Assembly: GCA_965245735.1 (NCBI GenBank)
Contig: CBDFAX010000007.1
Location: 1-64,000, forward strand
Reading direction: 5' to 3'
DNA length: 64,000 bases
Source of the DNA: Abiotrophia sp965245735
Lineage (GTDB): Bacteria; Bacillota; Bacilli; Lactobacillales; Aerococcaceae
Position numbers and translations under genes: made by a program. Below, in pieces: positions 9,264-17,193 of the stretch (position 1 is the first letter of the stretch; every line of letters starts with the position of its first letter). The notes beneath the pieces were generated by a model. That model ran no database searches. It saw only the letters and a program-made list of their open reading frames with translations, and was not told the DNA's origin.

Positions 9264-9400
9264 CTGTTAATTATTCAACTTTTAGGTTAAAATTAAGATA
9301 AGTCAGATTAATCTCCACTTTCAATGTTTTCGGACCATTACATTGTTCTAGGGATTATCTGGCTTTTTCTGTTTACACACATACAGGGCCTTTTTGGCTT
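9264..9400. repeat. Hairpin element, copy 2
   Basis: This shares CTGTTAATT, TTTAGGTTAAAATTAAG, CTTTCAATGTT, TACATTGT and CTGGCTTTTT with copy 1. The outer stem is kept through a G-U pair (TAATCTC with GGGATTA). After the T run it continues with TTTACACA..ATAGGG-like sequence shared with the partial copy at 14148. Confidence 0.6.
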
Positions 9401-9493
9401 AAAAATAAGCCAAGACACACCTATAAATGAAAGGGGATACAGTGAGCACAATTTGCTGTTCTAGATTAGGCATGAGATTGTACTCAAAGGCAG

Positions 9494-9536
9494 TTTAAGG
9501 CAAGAGAAAGCCTAAGTATAATAGAGATAGGAGGGA
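9494..9536 (+). promoter_or_regulatory. Promoter and RBS of the PRD regulator gene
   Basis: TTTAAG at 9494-9499, 17 bases, TATAAT at 9517-9522, then GGAGGGA just before the GTG start. Confidence 0.6.
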
Positions 9537-9540
9537 GAAC

Positions 9541-11595
9541 GTGTTTACTAATGAGCTCATAAAGAAATACCAATTTTTCCTGAATTATACTAATTCTTCA
9601 ATTGGGGAGTTAGAGAATTTGTCCAATAGTAATAGGAGAACCATCCTTTCAGATATTCTGAAAATTAATGAAGCGCTGAGTCACTTATTACTTCCAAACA
9701 TAAGAATTGAGAATGACCTAATTCGAGTGCCTGCTATTTCAAGCGGTGAGCTACTAGGTCATGTAGATATAAGCAGTAGATCCTATATTTTTCAACATGA
9801 ACGGCTGGATATGATTATTCTTTATTTGCTATTGTATCCAGACTACATATCAAACTACCATTTGCAAGACTTGTTACGAATGAGCAAAAACTCAGTGGTA
9901 GCCGATTTGAAAGATATTCGGGAATTGCTAAAAAATCAATCCATCGCATTACAATACACGCGTAGTGAGGGCTATTATTTGGAAGGAACAGGCAGTCAGC
10001 TAAGGCAATTGCTAGAGCGCACGATTGAGAAGTTAATGCGTCTAGAGAGTGGACGATTTATCTTGGATTATGTGCTCAAGGAATGTCGCATAGCAACTAA
10101 GGACGCAGCCATCTTCTCTCAAATCCGAATGCTGAGTGAAAAATATCAGCTTACCTTTATTTTCGAAAACGTGAAAATAGTTTCGCTCGTGATGGCTGTT
10201 CTGAATGAAATCGAGATTGAAGGCGACTATCAAGTAAAGCAAGAGTACTACCGCAATATTAAGGAAACAGCCCTATTGAAGCTAGTGGAAGAACTCGAAG
10301 AAGAATATCCGAGGCTGGCTAAGGAAAGAGACTATATTCTATCGAGACTTGCAGGATGCCTTCAAGGCAACTTGGATTTAAACCCTGATTCGACAGTAGT
10401 GCAGATTATGGACGAAATTATCAAGCAAGTAAAAGCCAATACGGGTCTTGAGTTCCCGATGGGAATTCCCTTCAGGAAGAATTTATATGCCCATTTGTAT
10501 CCGTCTTATTATCGCCTTTTGTTCAATATTTCTTTGCATAATCCCTTAACCCATCAGATTAAGAGAGAATATAGTTCACTGTATGAATTAATTAGACGCA
10601 GTTTAAAACCGCTAGAAGAGATGACGGGCAAATCATTATCTAGCGACGAAATTGCCTACTTCACTATACATTTTGGTGGGTATTTACAATCACAAGTCAA
10701 GCATAGAGAAGCGAAGGATTTAAGGGCAATGATCGTCTGCCCCAACGGGGTCAGTACATCATTGATACTTCAATCTGAATTGGAGAAAATATTTCCGAGG
10801 ATGGAATTCCAGTCAATCTCAAGGAGTCATTTTAAGACTGTAGATAATAGGGAGAGGGATGATATTCAAGTTATTTTTTCAACTACTCATTTAGAAAGTC
10901 AAGACAAGGTCTTCCTTGTTAAGCCCTTAATGACATCTATTGAAAAAATTCTCTTAAAACGAAGGGTGTATGAACACTTGCACCTGGAAAAAGAGGATGT
11001 GGTATCGATAGACGAATTAATGGGAATTGTGGCCAAATATACCACTATCAAGAATGAAGAAGGCTTAAAGAATGAGTTAATCCATTATCTTTTTGCTCAA
11101 AACAATCAACAAGTATTAGGAGGTGATTCTTTGACTGATTTATTAAAAGAAGAATTGATTCAACAAGTAGACAGCGTGAGTACCTGGCAAGATGCTGTTC
11201 ATCTTGCGGCTCAGCCACTACTTGCCCATGGCTATATTGAAGAATCTTATATTCAGGCCATGATAGCGTCCATTAATGAAACAGGGCCCTATATTGTCTT
11301 GGCGCCCAAAGTAGCTGTGCCTCATGCCTCTCCTGATGCAGGCGTGCATCAACTAGGCATTAGTTTATTGCAAGTAAAAGAACCTGTCGATTTCTCTGAA
11401 AATGATGATGACGACAAGAAGGTTCAATTAATCTTTGTCTTAGCTGCAGTAGATTCAACTGCGCACCTAAGAGCCTTACAAGAGTTGGCCTTGATTTTAG
11501 ATGATGAAGAGGCAATTGATTCCTTAATTGCAGCTTCTGACCCAAGGGAAATATTGGCTATTATTGACAAAATCATAGAGGAAGGAGGAGAGTAA
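9541..11595 (+). CDS. PRD-containing transcriptional regulator with EIIB-like and EIIA domains
   Basis: A 684-residue BglG/MtlR-type regulator. From the N-terminus: helix-turn-helix regions (about 1-160, with LQDLLRMSKNSVVADLKDI), two PTS regulation domains (about 170-280 and 290-400, the second with YFTIHFGGYLQ), an EIIB-like domain beginning MIVCPNGVSTSLILQSELE (about 405-495), and an EIIA domain (about 535-680) with phospho-acceptor histidine in VAVPHASPDAG. Phosphorylation by HPr and EII components should tune its activity. It starts with GTG and leads directly into a PTS operon, which it probably activates. As the only EIIA in the operon, it may also donate phosphate to the EIIB; that is inference. 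Confidence 0.9.
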   Translation: MFTNELIKKYQFFLNYTNSSIGELENLSNSNRRTILSDILKINEALSHLLLPNIRIENDLIRVPAISSGELLGHVDISSRSYIFQHERLDMIILYLLLYPDYISNYHLQDLLRMSKNSVVADLKDIRELLKNQSIALQYTRSEGYYLEGTGSQLRQLLERTIEKLMRLESGRFILDYVLKECRIATKDAAIFSQIRMLSEKYQLTFIFENVKIVSLVMAVLNEIEIEGDYQVKQEYYRNIKETALLKLVEELEEEYPRLAKERDYILSRLAGCLQGNLDLNPDSTVVQIMDEIIKQVKANTGLEFPMGIPFRKNLYAHLYPSYYRLLFNISLHNPLTHQIKREYSSLYELIRRSLKPLEEMTGKSLSSDEIAYFTIHFGGYLQSQVKHREAKDLRAMIVCPNGVSTSLILQSELEKIFPRMEFQSISRSHFKTVDNRERDDIQVIFSTTHLESQDKVFLVKPLMTSIEKILLKRRVYEHLHLEKEDVVSIDELMGIVAKYTTIKNEEGLKNELIHYLFAQNNQQVLGGDSLTDLLKEELIQQVDSVSTWQDAVHLAAQPLLAHGYIEESYIQAMIASINETGPYIVLAPKVAVPHASPDAGVHQLGISLLQVKEPVDFSENDDDDKKVQLIFVLAAVDSTAHLRALQELALILDDEEAIDSLIAASDPREILAIIDKIIEEGGE

Positions 11596-11596
11596 C

Positions 11597-11878
11597 TTGA
11601 TTAAGGTAGTCACTGTTTGTGGGAATGGTATTGGTAGTAGTTTATTACTACGTTTCAAGGTAGAAACAATTGCTAAGGATCTAGGGATTGACGTAGATGT
11701 GGAATCATGCGATTCCAATGCAGCAGTTGGTAAGAATGCAGATTTGTATGTAACCGTAAAGGAATTTAAAGATATATTCCCAGAAGGTACGAAAGTTTGC
11801 CTCGTGCCAAGTTATACCAATCGCAAGAAAATTGAAACGGAACTTGTTCCAGTCTTAAAAGAGATGGTCAATCAATAA
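11597..11878 (+). CDS. PTS EIIB, ascorbate (UlaB)/lactose type
   Basis: A 93-residue cytoplasmic EIIB. The phosphorylated cysteine lies in the loop VTVCGNGIGSS near residue 8. It probably starts with TTG at 11597, right after GGAGGAGAG and one base past the previous stop. It accepts phosphate from an EIIA and passes it to the sugar during uptake through the next gene's EIIC. Confidence 0.9.
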   Translation: MIKVVTVCGNGIGSSLLLRFKVETIAKDLGIDVDVESCDSNAAVGKNADLYVTVKEFKDIFPEGTKVCLVPSYTNRKKIETELVPVLKEMVNQ

Positions 11879-11910
11879 TATCACTAGCATTAAAAGAAGG
11901 AGGAAGTACA

Positions 11911-13290
11911 ATGAATGGCATTTTGACATTTTTACAAAACATCTTAAGTGAACCGGCTTTCTTAATGGGTTTAATTGCTTTTATTGGCTTGGTAGCCTTA
12001 AAAACGCCTGGACATAAGGTCTTAACAGGTACCTTAGGGCCTATTTTAGGTTATTTGATGTTAGCGGCAGGTGCGGGCGTTATTCAAGCCAACTTAGGAC
12101 CTTTAGCAAGATTAATTGAAGAAGGTTTTGGCATCACTGGGGTGGTTCCTAATAACGAGGCTGTTACCAGTGTGGCGCAACAAATTTTAGGTGTAGAAAC
12201 CATGTCTATCTTAATTGTGGGCCTTGTCTTAAACCTATTATTTGCAAGATTCACGCGCTTTAAGTATATCTTTTTAACCGGGCATCATAGCTTCTTCATG
12301 GCTTGCTTGTTATCAGCAGTGTTAGGGGCCATCGGATTTAAAGGCCTAACGCTTGTCCTAGTCGGTGGCTTCTTCCTAGGTGCTTGGTCTGCAATTTCAC
12401 CGGCTATCGGACAACGATACACCCTCAAGGTGACAGACGGTGATGAAATTGCCATGGGGCATTTTGGAAGCCTTGGCTACTATTTATCAGCTTGGATTGG
12501 AGAGAAAGTAGGGAAAGATAGCAGAAGTACTGAGGAATTAGAAATCTCTGAAAAATGGAGCTTCCTCAGAAACACCACGATTTCTACGGGGATTGTCATG
12601 GTTGCCTTCTATCTAGTCGGAGTAGTAGCTTGTTTAGTTCGTAACCCACAGGCAGTTCAAGAATTAGCTGGGGGTAAGAACCCTTTTATCTTTGCAGTTA
12701 TTAGTGGGCTAACCTTTGCAGTGGGTGTGTCCATTGTCTACTCAGGTGTACGTATGATTCTGGCAGACTTAATTCCAGCCTTCCAAGGCATTGCGACTAA
12801 GATTATTCCGAACGCAGTTCCTGCTGTAGACTGCGCAGTATTCTTCCCATATGCCCCAACGGCCGTTATTATCGGCTTCGCCTTCAGCTTCCTCGGAGGC
12901 CTGATCGGCATGTTTATTCTTGGCGCAATCGGGGGTGTCTTAATTATCCCAGGTATGGTGCCACACTTCTTCTGTGGGGCTACCGCAGGTATTTATGGTA
13001 ATGCAACTGGTGGGCGCAAAGGTGCGGTTATTGGCTCATTTGTTAATGGTTTATTCCTTGCCTTCCTGCCTGCTACTCTATTACCAGTCTTAGGCCAACT
13101 AGGGTTTGCGAATACTACCTTCGGGGATTTTGACTTTGGTATCTTTGGGATTTTATTAGGACGGGTAGGAGAGTCTGTCGGTTCAGTCGGTATCTATGTT
13201 GTCGCCGCCGTATTGGCAATCGTGTTGATTTTGCCATCTATTCTAACCAAGTCTAAGGAAGCATTGAATAATGTAACGGAGGAGGAATAG
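11911..13290 (+). CDS. PTS EIIC, ascorbate family (UlaA-like)
   Basis: A 459-residue membrane transporter with about 10-11 spans. Signature regions of the UlaA family include FLTGHHSFFMACLLSAVLGA near residue 130 and IPGMVPHFFCGATAGIYGNA near residue 345. The ATG follows AAGGAGGAAG. The usual L-ascorbate catabolic genes (UlaG lactonase, UlaD decarboxylase, UlaE, UlaF) are absent here. The operon instead carries a transaldolase-like enzyme, so the substrate may be another sugar or polyol. Confidence 0.9.
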   Translation: MNGILTFLQNILSEPAFLMGLIAFIGLVALKTPGHKVLTGTLGPILGYLMLAAGAGVIQANLGPLARLIEEGFGITGVVPNNEAVTSVAQQILGVETMSILIVGLVLNLLFARFTRFKYIFLTGHHSFFMACLLSAVLGAIGFKGLTLVLVGGFFLGAWSAISPAIGQRYTLKVTDGDEIAMGHFGSLGYYLSAWIGEKVGKDSRSTEELEISEKWSFLRNTTISTGIVMVAFYLVGVVACLVRNPQAVQELAGGKNPFIFAVISGLTFAVGVSIVYSGVRMILADLIPAFQGIATKIIPNAVPAVDCAVFFPYAPTAVIIGFAFSFLGGLIGMFILGAIGGVLIIPGMVPHFFCGATAGIYGNATGGRKGAVIGSFVNGLFLAFLPATLLPVLGQLGFANTTFGDFDFGIFGILLGRVGESVGSVGIYVVAAVLAIVLILPSILTKSKEALNNVTEEE

Positions 13291-13294
13291 GCAA

Positions 13295-14011
13295 ATGAGC
13301 AAAGCATTATCAATTAAAGTATTTTCGGATGGCGCTGTCTTAGAAACGATGCTGCATGATTTAAATTCAGGCTTAGTGACAGGTTTTACAACCAATCCTA
13401 GTTTAATGAAAAAAGCAGGAATTACTAGCTATATTGGTTTTGCTAAAGATGTCCTAAAAGAGATTACGGATTATCCTGTATCATTCGAAGTGTTTGCAGA
13501 TGATTTAGAAGGAATGGAGCAAGAAGCGCGTAGAATTGCAGCCTTGGGCGATAATGTCTACGTTAAAATTCCGGTCACAAATTCTAAGTGTGAGTCTACC
13601 GCTCCATTAATTGACAGATTGACTGCAGAAGGAGTTAAAGTCAATGTGACTGCTATTTTCACGGTTGAACAAGTTCGAGTAGTAGTCGATGCGCTCAAGA
13701 GTGGTACCCCAGCAGTGGTGTCCGTTTTTGCAGGACGTATTGCGGATACAGGCGTTGATCCAATGCCAATCATGCAAGAGGCACTTGCTATTTGTCATCA
13801 AAAAGAAGGCGTCGAGCTATTATGGGCTAGTCCGCGCGAGACCTTCAACATCTATCAAGCGGATTCCTTAGGAGTGGACATCATCACCTGTACTTCAGAC
13901 TTGATTAAGAAGTTAGAATTAAAAGATAAGGATTTAACTGAATATTCTCTTGAGACAGTCCAAATGTTCTTAAGAGATAGTTCTAGCTTAGGATTTACCA
14001 TCTTAGAGTAA
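13295..14011 (+). CDS. Transaldolase / fructose-6-phosphate aldolase family protein
   Basis: A 238-residue class I aldolase. The Schiff-base lysine is K91 in NVYVKIPVTN. GFTTNPSLMKKAGI near residue 28 and the SVFAGRIADTGVDP segment near residue 147 are typical of the small transaldolase/FSA group. It starts 5 bases after the EIIC stop, in the same operon as the PTS, and probably processes the sugar phosphate produced by that transporter. Whether it acts as a transaldolase or an aldolase cannot be decided from sequence alone. Confidence 0.85.
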   Translation: MSKALSIKVFSDGAVLETMLHDLNSGLVTGFTTNPSLMKKAGITSYIGFAKDVLKEITDYPVSFEVFADDLEGMEQEARRIAALGDNVYVKIPVTNSKCESTAPLIDRLTAEGVKVNVTAIFTVEQVRVVVDALKSGTPAVVSVFAGRIADTGVDPMPIMQEALAICHQKEGVELLWASPRETFNIYQADSLGVDIITCTSDLIKKLELKDKDLTEYSLETVQMFLRDSSSLGFTILE

Positions 14012-14066
14012 GCAGAGATATTTAACATTATCAATTACTAGTACAATCATACAATGTAGACATAAT

Positions 14067-14105
14067 AGAGCAATCTTCTGGTAGGGGAGGATTGCTCTAT
14101 TTTTG
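14067..14105 (+). terminator. Terminator of the UlaA-type operon
   Basis: AGAGCAATC / GATTGCTCT stem followed by ATTTTTG, about 55 bases after the last stop codon. Confidence 0.85.
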
Positions 14106-14147
14106 TATTAGGGAAACCACTAGCATTGTTGGCAGTTCCCCTGAAAA

Positions 14148-14200
14148 GTATTGTAGCAGAGATTACCTGGTTTTTTCTTTTACACAATTATAGGGACTTA
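14148..14200. repeat. Hairpin element, 3' fragment (copy 3)
   Basis: GAGATTACCTGG followed by TTTTTT and TTACACA..TATAGGGACTT matches the right end of the elements at 1322 and 9264. The left arm is absent. A small GGGAA..TTCCC stem lies just upstream. The rest of 14012-14349 shows nothing else. Confidence 0.5.
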
Positions 14201-14349
14201 ATCTGAAAAAGCACTAAAAAGTTGGCTCCTTTACTAATTCTAATCAAATTAATAAGAAGATGGCCTCTTAAGCTAGCAGCTTAGTATACTTAATGTAAGG
14301 ACGACACTATTATCGCAAAAAAATGTAACTTTTCAGCAAGATTGTGCAA

Positions 14350-14378
14350 TGACAGGCTGGAGCTAGTAATATATACTG
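14350..14378 (+). promoter_or_regulatory. Promoter of the J-protein-like pseudogene
   Basis: ATGACA at 14350-14355, 17 bases, TATACT at 14373-14378. A good AAAGGAG and ATG follow. Confidence 0.6.
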
Positions 14379-14414
14379 AAAGCAATGCATCTAACTAGGA
14401 AAGGAGCAACTAGC

Positions 14415-14969
14415 ATGGCCAAGAGAATAGAAGATAATCTCCAAGTTAACTCCTCTTTTAGAGCTTCTATCAAGGAGCTTCGACCAGTCTGGCCACACAA
14501 GTCAGACTCACCCGACATTCCGATAGCAGATAAGCAAGAATCAGAAGACTTGGAAGCTCTCGCTAGCCTCCAGGATAAGGTTGAGAGCCTACAACAAGAA
14601 TTGTTAGACCTAGTGGGAGAGCATGATCATTTACGCTATGTTATTTGCGTCAATATTGAAAATGACTACATGCTCAAGATGGGATATCTTGAAGTCAAGG
14701 CCTTCGAATTACAGCTGACCTTTAGTCGAATGCGCTGAGAGATCAGTATGATTCAGGCCTGCATCAATCGCGGGGAAGGCGTCCAGCTTGCTGTCATCCA
14801 GGAGTGCTTAAAATCGGAATTTGCGTCTTTTCAAGCTAAGTTAACGGCTCAACTTAATCAACTGGATCGTGCCCTAGGTAGTGCCCAGGCAGACTGCCTA
14901 TCGGAAGACGAAACGAAGGAATTAAAGCAGAAGTTGTTGGAGTTTCTTTATCGCCGAAAAGCATGGTGA
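14415..14969 (+). pseudogene. J-protein-like hypothetical protein with in-frame stop
   Basis: ATG at 14415 follows GGAAAGGAGC. The frame reads to FSRMR, meets TGA at 14736-14738, and continues in the same frame as EISMIQACINRGEG to a stop at 14967-14969. Changing that one TGA to CGA would restore a single protein of about 184 residues. The motif order (HLRYVICVNIENDYMLKMGY, then FQAKLTAQLNQL, then LSEDETKELKQ) resembles a Firmicutes family that normally ends in a J-like LYRxLxKxLHPDxH segment. Here that end is replaced by LYRRKAW, so the 3' end is also truncated. The family link is from memory. Confidence 0.6.
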
Positions 14970-15066
14970 TGATGGAAATCTAGTCGAAGAGTCTTATTTC
15001 TGTAAATTAGAAAAAAATGGTGTGCAACACGAGAAAGTCTAAGAATTGAACTTTAGGAGGATATAA

Positions 15067-16056
15067 ATGGCTGTATTTTATGTATATCAAGGGGAAACAT
15101 ATCAAGATGAACTGAATGGAGGGTTTGTGTGGTCGCCAAAACTGAATAGAATAGGGCGCGAAAATAAAGGTTATACAATGATGACATGCATCAAAAAAAG
15201 TGATTTCATATTGCATAATTTTAATGGGAAATTAATGGCAATAAGCATTGCTCAGACTGACTGCTTCGATGCTTTAAAACCATTGGATAAATATAGGAAA
15301 GGTACGCCTTGGGACAATGATGGTTATAGAGTTGATACTATCTATAAAAAACTTGAAGTGCCTGTAAAGGTGACAGATCACAAAGCTTGGTTGGCGAAAA
15401 ATTACAAGGAAGATAGTGCTTTTACTATACATGGGACAGGAAAGCAGCAGTATATGTCTTCAATCGATGACGAACATGCGATTTATCTTTTAAATGAAGC
15501 CCTAAAACTTCAATCAGATAAAGCGGTTATTAAGGTGTTAAAAGATGCCATATCTGATATTTTAGGAGATAAAGAAGGCGAGTATGAACAAATAGAAATG
15601 GAAGTGATTGATGATATTGTTGAAAATCTGCAAGGCCCGAAACCTAATTGGAGAGGAGTCGCAACACCTCAAGTGATGACTGTATCAACTTCTGTTGAAA
15701 GGGAAAGTCCTAAAAGAGATCCTAAAAATGCCGCCGATGCTTTAGCTAGAGCAGATTATAAATGTGAGTACGATATAAACGACAGAATATTCGAAAGAAA
15801 GTCTGGCAAAGGGTATACAGAGCCACACCATTTAATTCCTATAAGTAAGTATCGTGACTTTGATTATAAGAAGGTCAGCTTAGATGTGATGGAGAACATT
15901 GTATCGTTATGCAGCCACTGCCATAATTTATTACATTATGGGAAGTTTGATGACAAAATACCGATTTTAGAGAAACTTTATAATGAAAGAAAAGACGCTT
16001 TATTTCAGGTCGGATTAGATATAAGTTTAGAAGAATTAACAGAATATTATAAGTAA
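15067..16056 (+). CDS. EVE-like domain / HNH endonuclease, probable modification-dependent nuclease
   Basis: A 329-residue protein whose ATG follows TTTAGGAGG. The N-terminal ~120 residues look like an EVE/PUA-type reader domain (FVWSPKLN, then KSDFILHNFNGKLMAISIAQ), a fold that in such fusions flips out modified cytosine. The C-terminus is an HNH nuclease: YKCEYD near 237, then EPHHLIPISKY near 258, then MENIVSLCSHCHNLLHYGKF near 279-298, with H-H as catalytic residues and Cys pairs for zinc. This arrangement matches type IV restriction enzymes that cut phage DNA carrying modified bases. Codon use is AT-rich compared with neighbours, suggesting horizontal acquisition. Function is inferred from domains. 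Confidence 0.8.
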   Translation: MAVFYVYQGETYQDELNGGFVWSPKLNRIGRENKGYTMMTCIKKSDFILHNFNGKLMAISIAQTDCFDALKPLDKYRKGTPWDNDGYRVDTIYKKLEVPVKVTDHKAWLAKNYKEDSAFTIHGTGKQQYMSSIDDEHAIYLLNEALKLQSDKAVIKVLKDAISDILGDKEGEYEQIEMEVIDDIVENLQGPKPNWRGVATPQVMTVSTSVERESPKRDPKNAADALARADYKCEYDINDRIFERKSGKGYTEPHHLIPISKYRDFDYKKVSLDVMENIVSLCSHCHNLLHYGKFDDKIPILEKLYNERKDALFQVGLDISLEELTEYYK

Positions 16057-16063
16057 GTACATT

Positions 16064-16345
16064 ATGTTAGGTGCGATTATAGGGGGCATTATTGGCGCAA
16101 GATTTGGGTAGAACACGCATAGAATTAAGGATTTTACATACAAGTATTTCCCAATAGATGATAGCATAATGACTTTAGCTGTAGTTAAAGCGATATTTGA
16201 AAGTAAATAAGACGGGAGAGTTTTTTCAGGTAACGTTGAAATATGTGCAAGAAATAGGCAGAGAATATCTAGACTGTGGTTACAGTAGCAGATTTATGAG
16301 ATGGATGTATTCAGATAATCCTGAACCATATAGTAGCTTTCGAAA
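16064..16345 (+). pseudogene. ADP-ribosylglycohydrolase (DraG family) remnant
   Basis: The ATG at 16064 encodes MLGAIIGGIIGARFG and then a stop. Later pieces in shifted frames read KDFTYKYFPIDDSIMTLAVV and then GREYLDCGYSSRFMRWMYSD, NPEPYSSF. These follow the order of N-terminal DraG motifs (GAIIGDxxGxxxE, then SDDTxMTLA, then GxRxxxW). The gene has suffered frameshifts and lacks the whole C-terminal half. Intact relatives remove ADP-ribose from proteins or nucleic acids. Confidence 0.7.
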
Positions 16346-16350
16346 AGAAA

Positions 16351-16380
16351 AAGAACGCTAGCCTTGACTAGCGTTCTTTA
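16351..16380. terminator. Hairpin terminator
   Basis: AAGAACGCTAG / CTAGCGTTCTT with an 8-base spacer, partly followed by T. The stem core (AACGCTAG) is nearly the same as that of the terminator at 22769. Confidence 0.8.
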
Positions 16381-16590
16381 TGTTATCACTTAATACTCCT
16401 ATATCTCCCAATCGCTTATTGTCAGTAAAATCCATCAACCACACACTGTAATGTGCATACGCTCATTTGACGATTCAAATACCAATAGCCCATCACTAAG
16501 CCATTCCTTAGACTATAATATTGCTCAAAATGAATTTTGTTGCAAATTATGAAATCATTTAGTGAAGGGCTTTCTTTCTAGAATTTCCAG
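16381..16590. other. AT-rich intergenic stretch, possible minus-strand coding debris
   Basis: No gene is supported. A short minus-strand reading (LRNGLVMGYWYLNRQMS, then TLQCVVDGFY) looks protein-like but has no start or stop framework. I do not recognise it. Confidence 0.25.
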
Positions 16591-16593
16591 GCG

Positions 16594-16599
16594 TATAAT
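16594..16599 (+). promoter_or_regulatory. -10 element upstream of the Cro/CI-type regulator
   Basis: TATAAT with a weak TTTCTT 17 bases upstream. The leader to the ATG at 16719 is about 110 bases. Confidence 0.4.
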
Positions 16600-16718
16600 A
16601 TAACTATAGTAAGTTAAGGCGGATTCTCTCTCTCGTTTGGCTCCATGGTTAAGCAGTTAGGTAGAAGTCGTCTTTTTGCTATATCAAGACAAATTCTATA
16701 AGAAAGGAGGGTTACTTT

Positions 16719-17024
16719 ATGAGAGAGATGCAACAAATTCAGATCAGCTACCAATATGATCATGAGCGTCTCTATGAGGCACTGAAGCGGAGAGGCATGA
16801 CCGAGCGTGCTCTGGCAGAGAAAATCTATTGCTCGCCCGCTACGGTTTCTCGAATCTTCAATGGTTGTGGCCGTCTAAGCGTTGAGACCATCATTATGGT
16901 CTGTCTAGCTTTGGAACTGACGGTTGAAGAGCAGCTTGAGATTTTCTATTTCTCTTGTATGGGTATCTTGCGTCATTTAGGGGTGAGTATGGGCGATACC
17001 CAAGACACTAAATTCGACATATGA
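16719..17024 (+). CDS. Small helix-turn-helix (XRE/Cro-CI type) regulator
   Basis: A 101-residue protein with an HTH around residues 15-60: YEALKRRGMTERALAEKIY, then CSPATVSRIFNGCGRLSVET. The RBS is AGAAAGGAGGG, 8 bases before the ATG. It stands first in a same-strand series that leads through a DUF3102-like gene to a sigma factor and lysis genes, so it may regulate them. Operator and inducer are unknown. Codon use is closer to the host core than that of the EVE-HNH gene upstream. Confidence 0.75.
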   Translation: MREMQQIQISYQYDHERLYEALKRRGMTERALAEKIYCSPATVSRIFNGCGRLSVETIIMVCLALELTVEEQLEIFYFSCMGILRHLGVSMGDTQDTKFDI

Positions 17025-17193
17025 CATCAGGAGGCGCAGTTTAATACAACACACTATATTGCCACAATATAAATATTCAATTTCTGGTTAACCAAAAATC
17101 GCTAAAAAATCGTGACTTATCAAGAACATTACAATGAATATTAGATAATGTTATTGCATAGGGGTTTATAACTATTTGGAAGGAAGAAAAACC

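Noticed and set aside
11911..13290. Assigning the PTS as an L-ascorbate transporter
   Set aside because: The family match is good, but the ascorbate degradation genes are absent, so the substrate is left open.
16064..16110. A short glycine-rich peptide gene MLGAIIGGIIGARFG
   Set aside because: Downstream pieces match later DraG-family motifs, so this is the start of a broken gene and not a small peptide gene.
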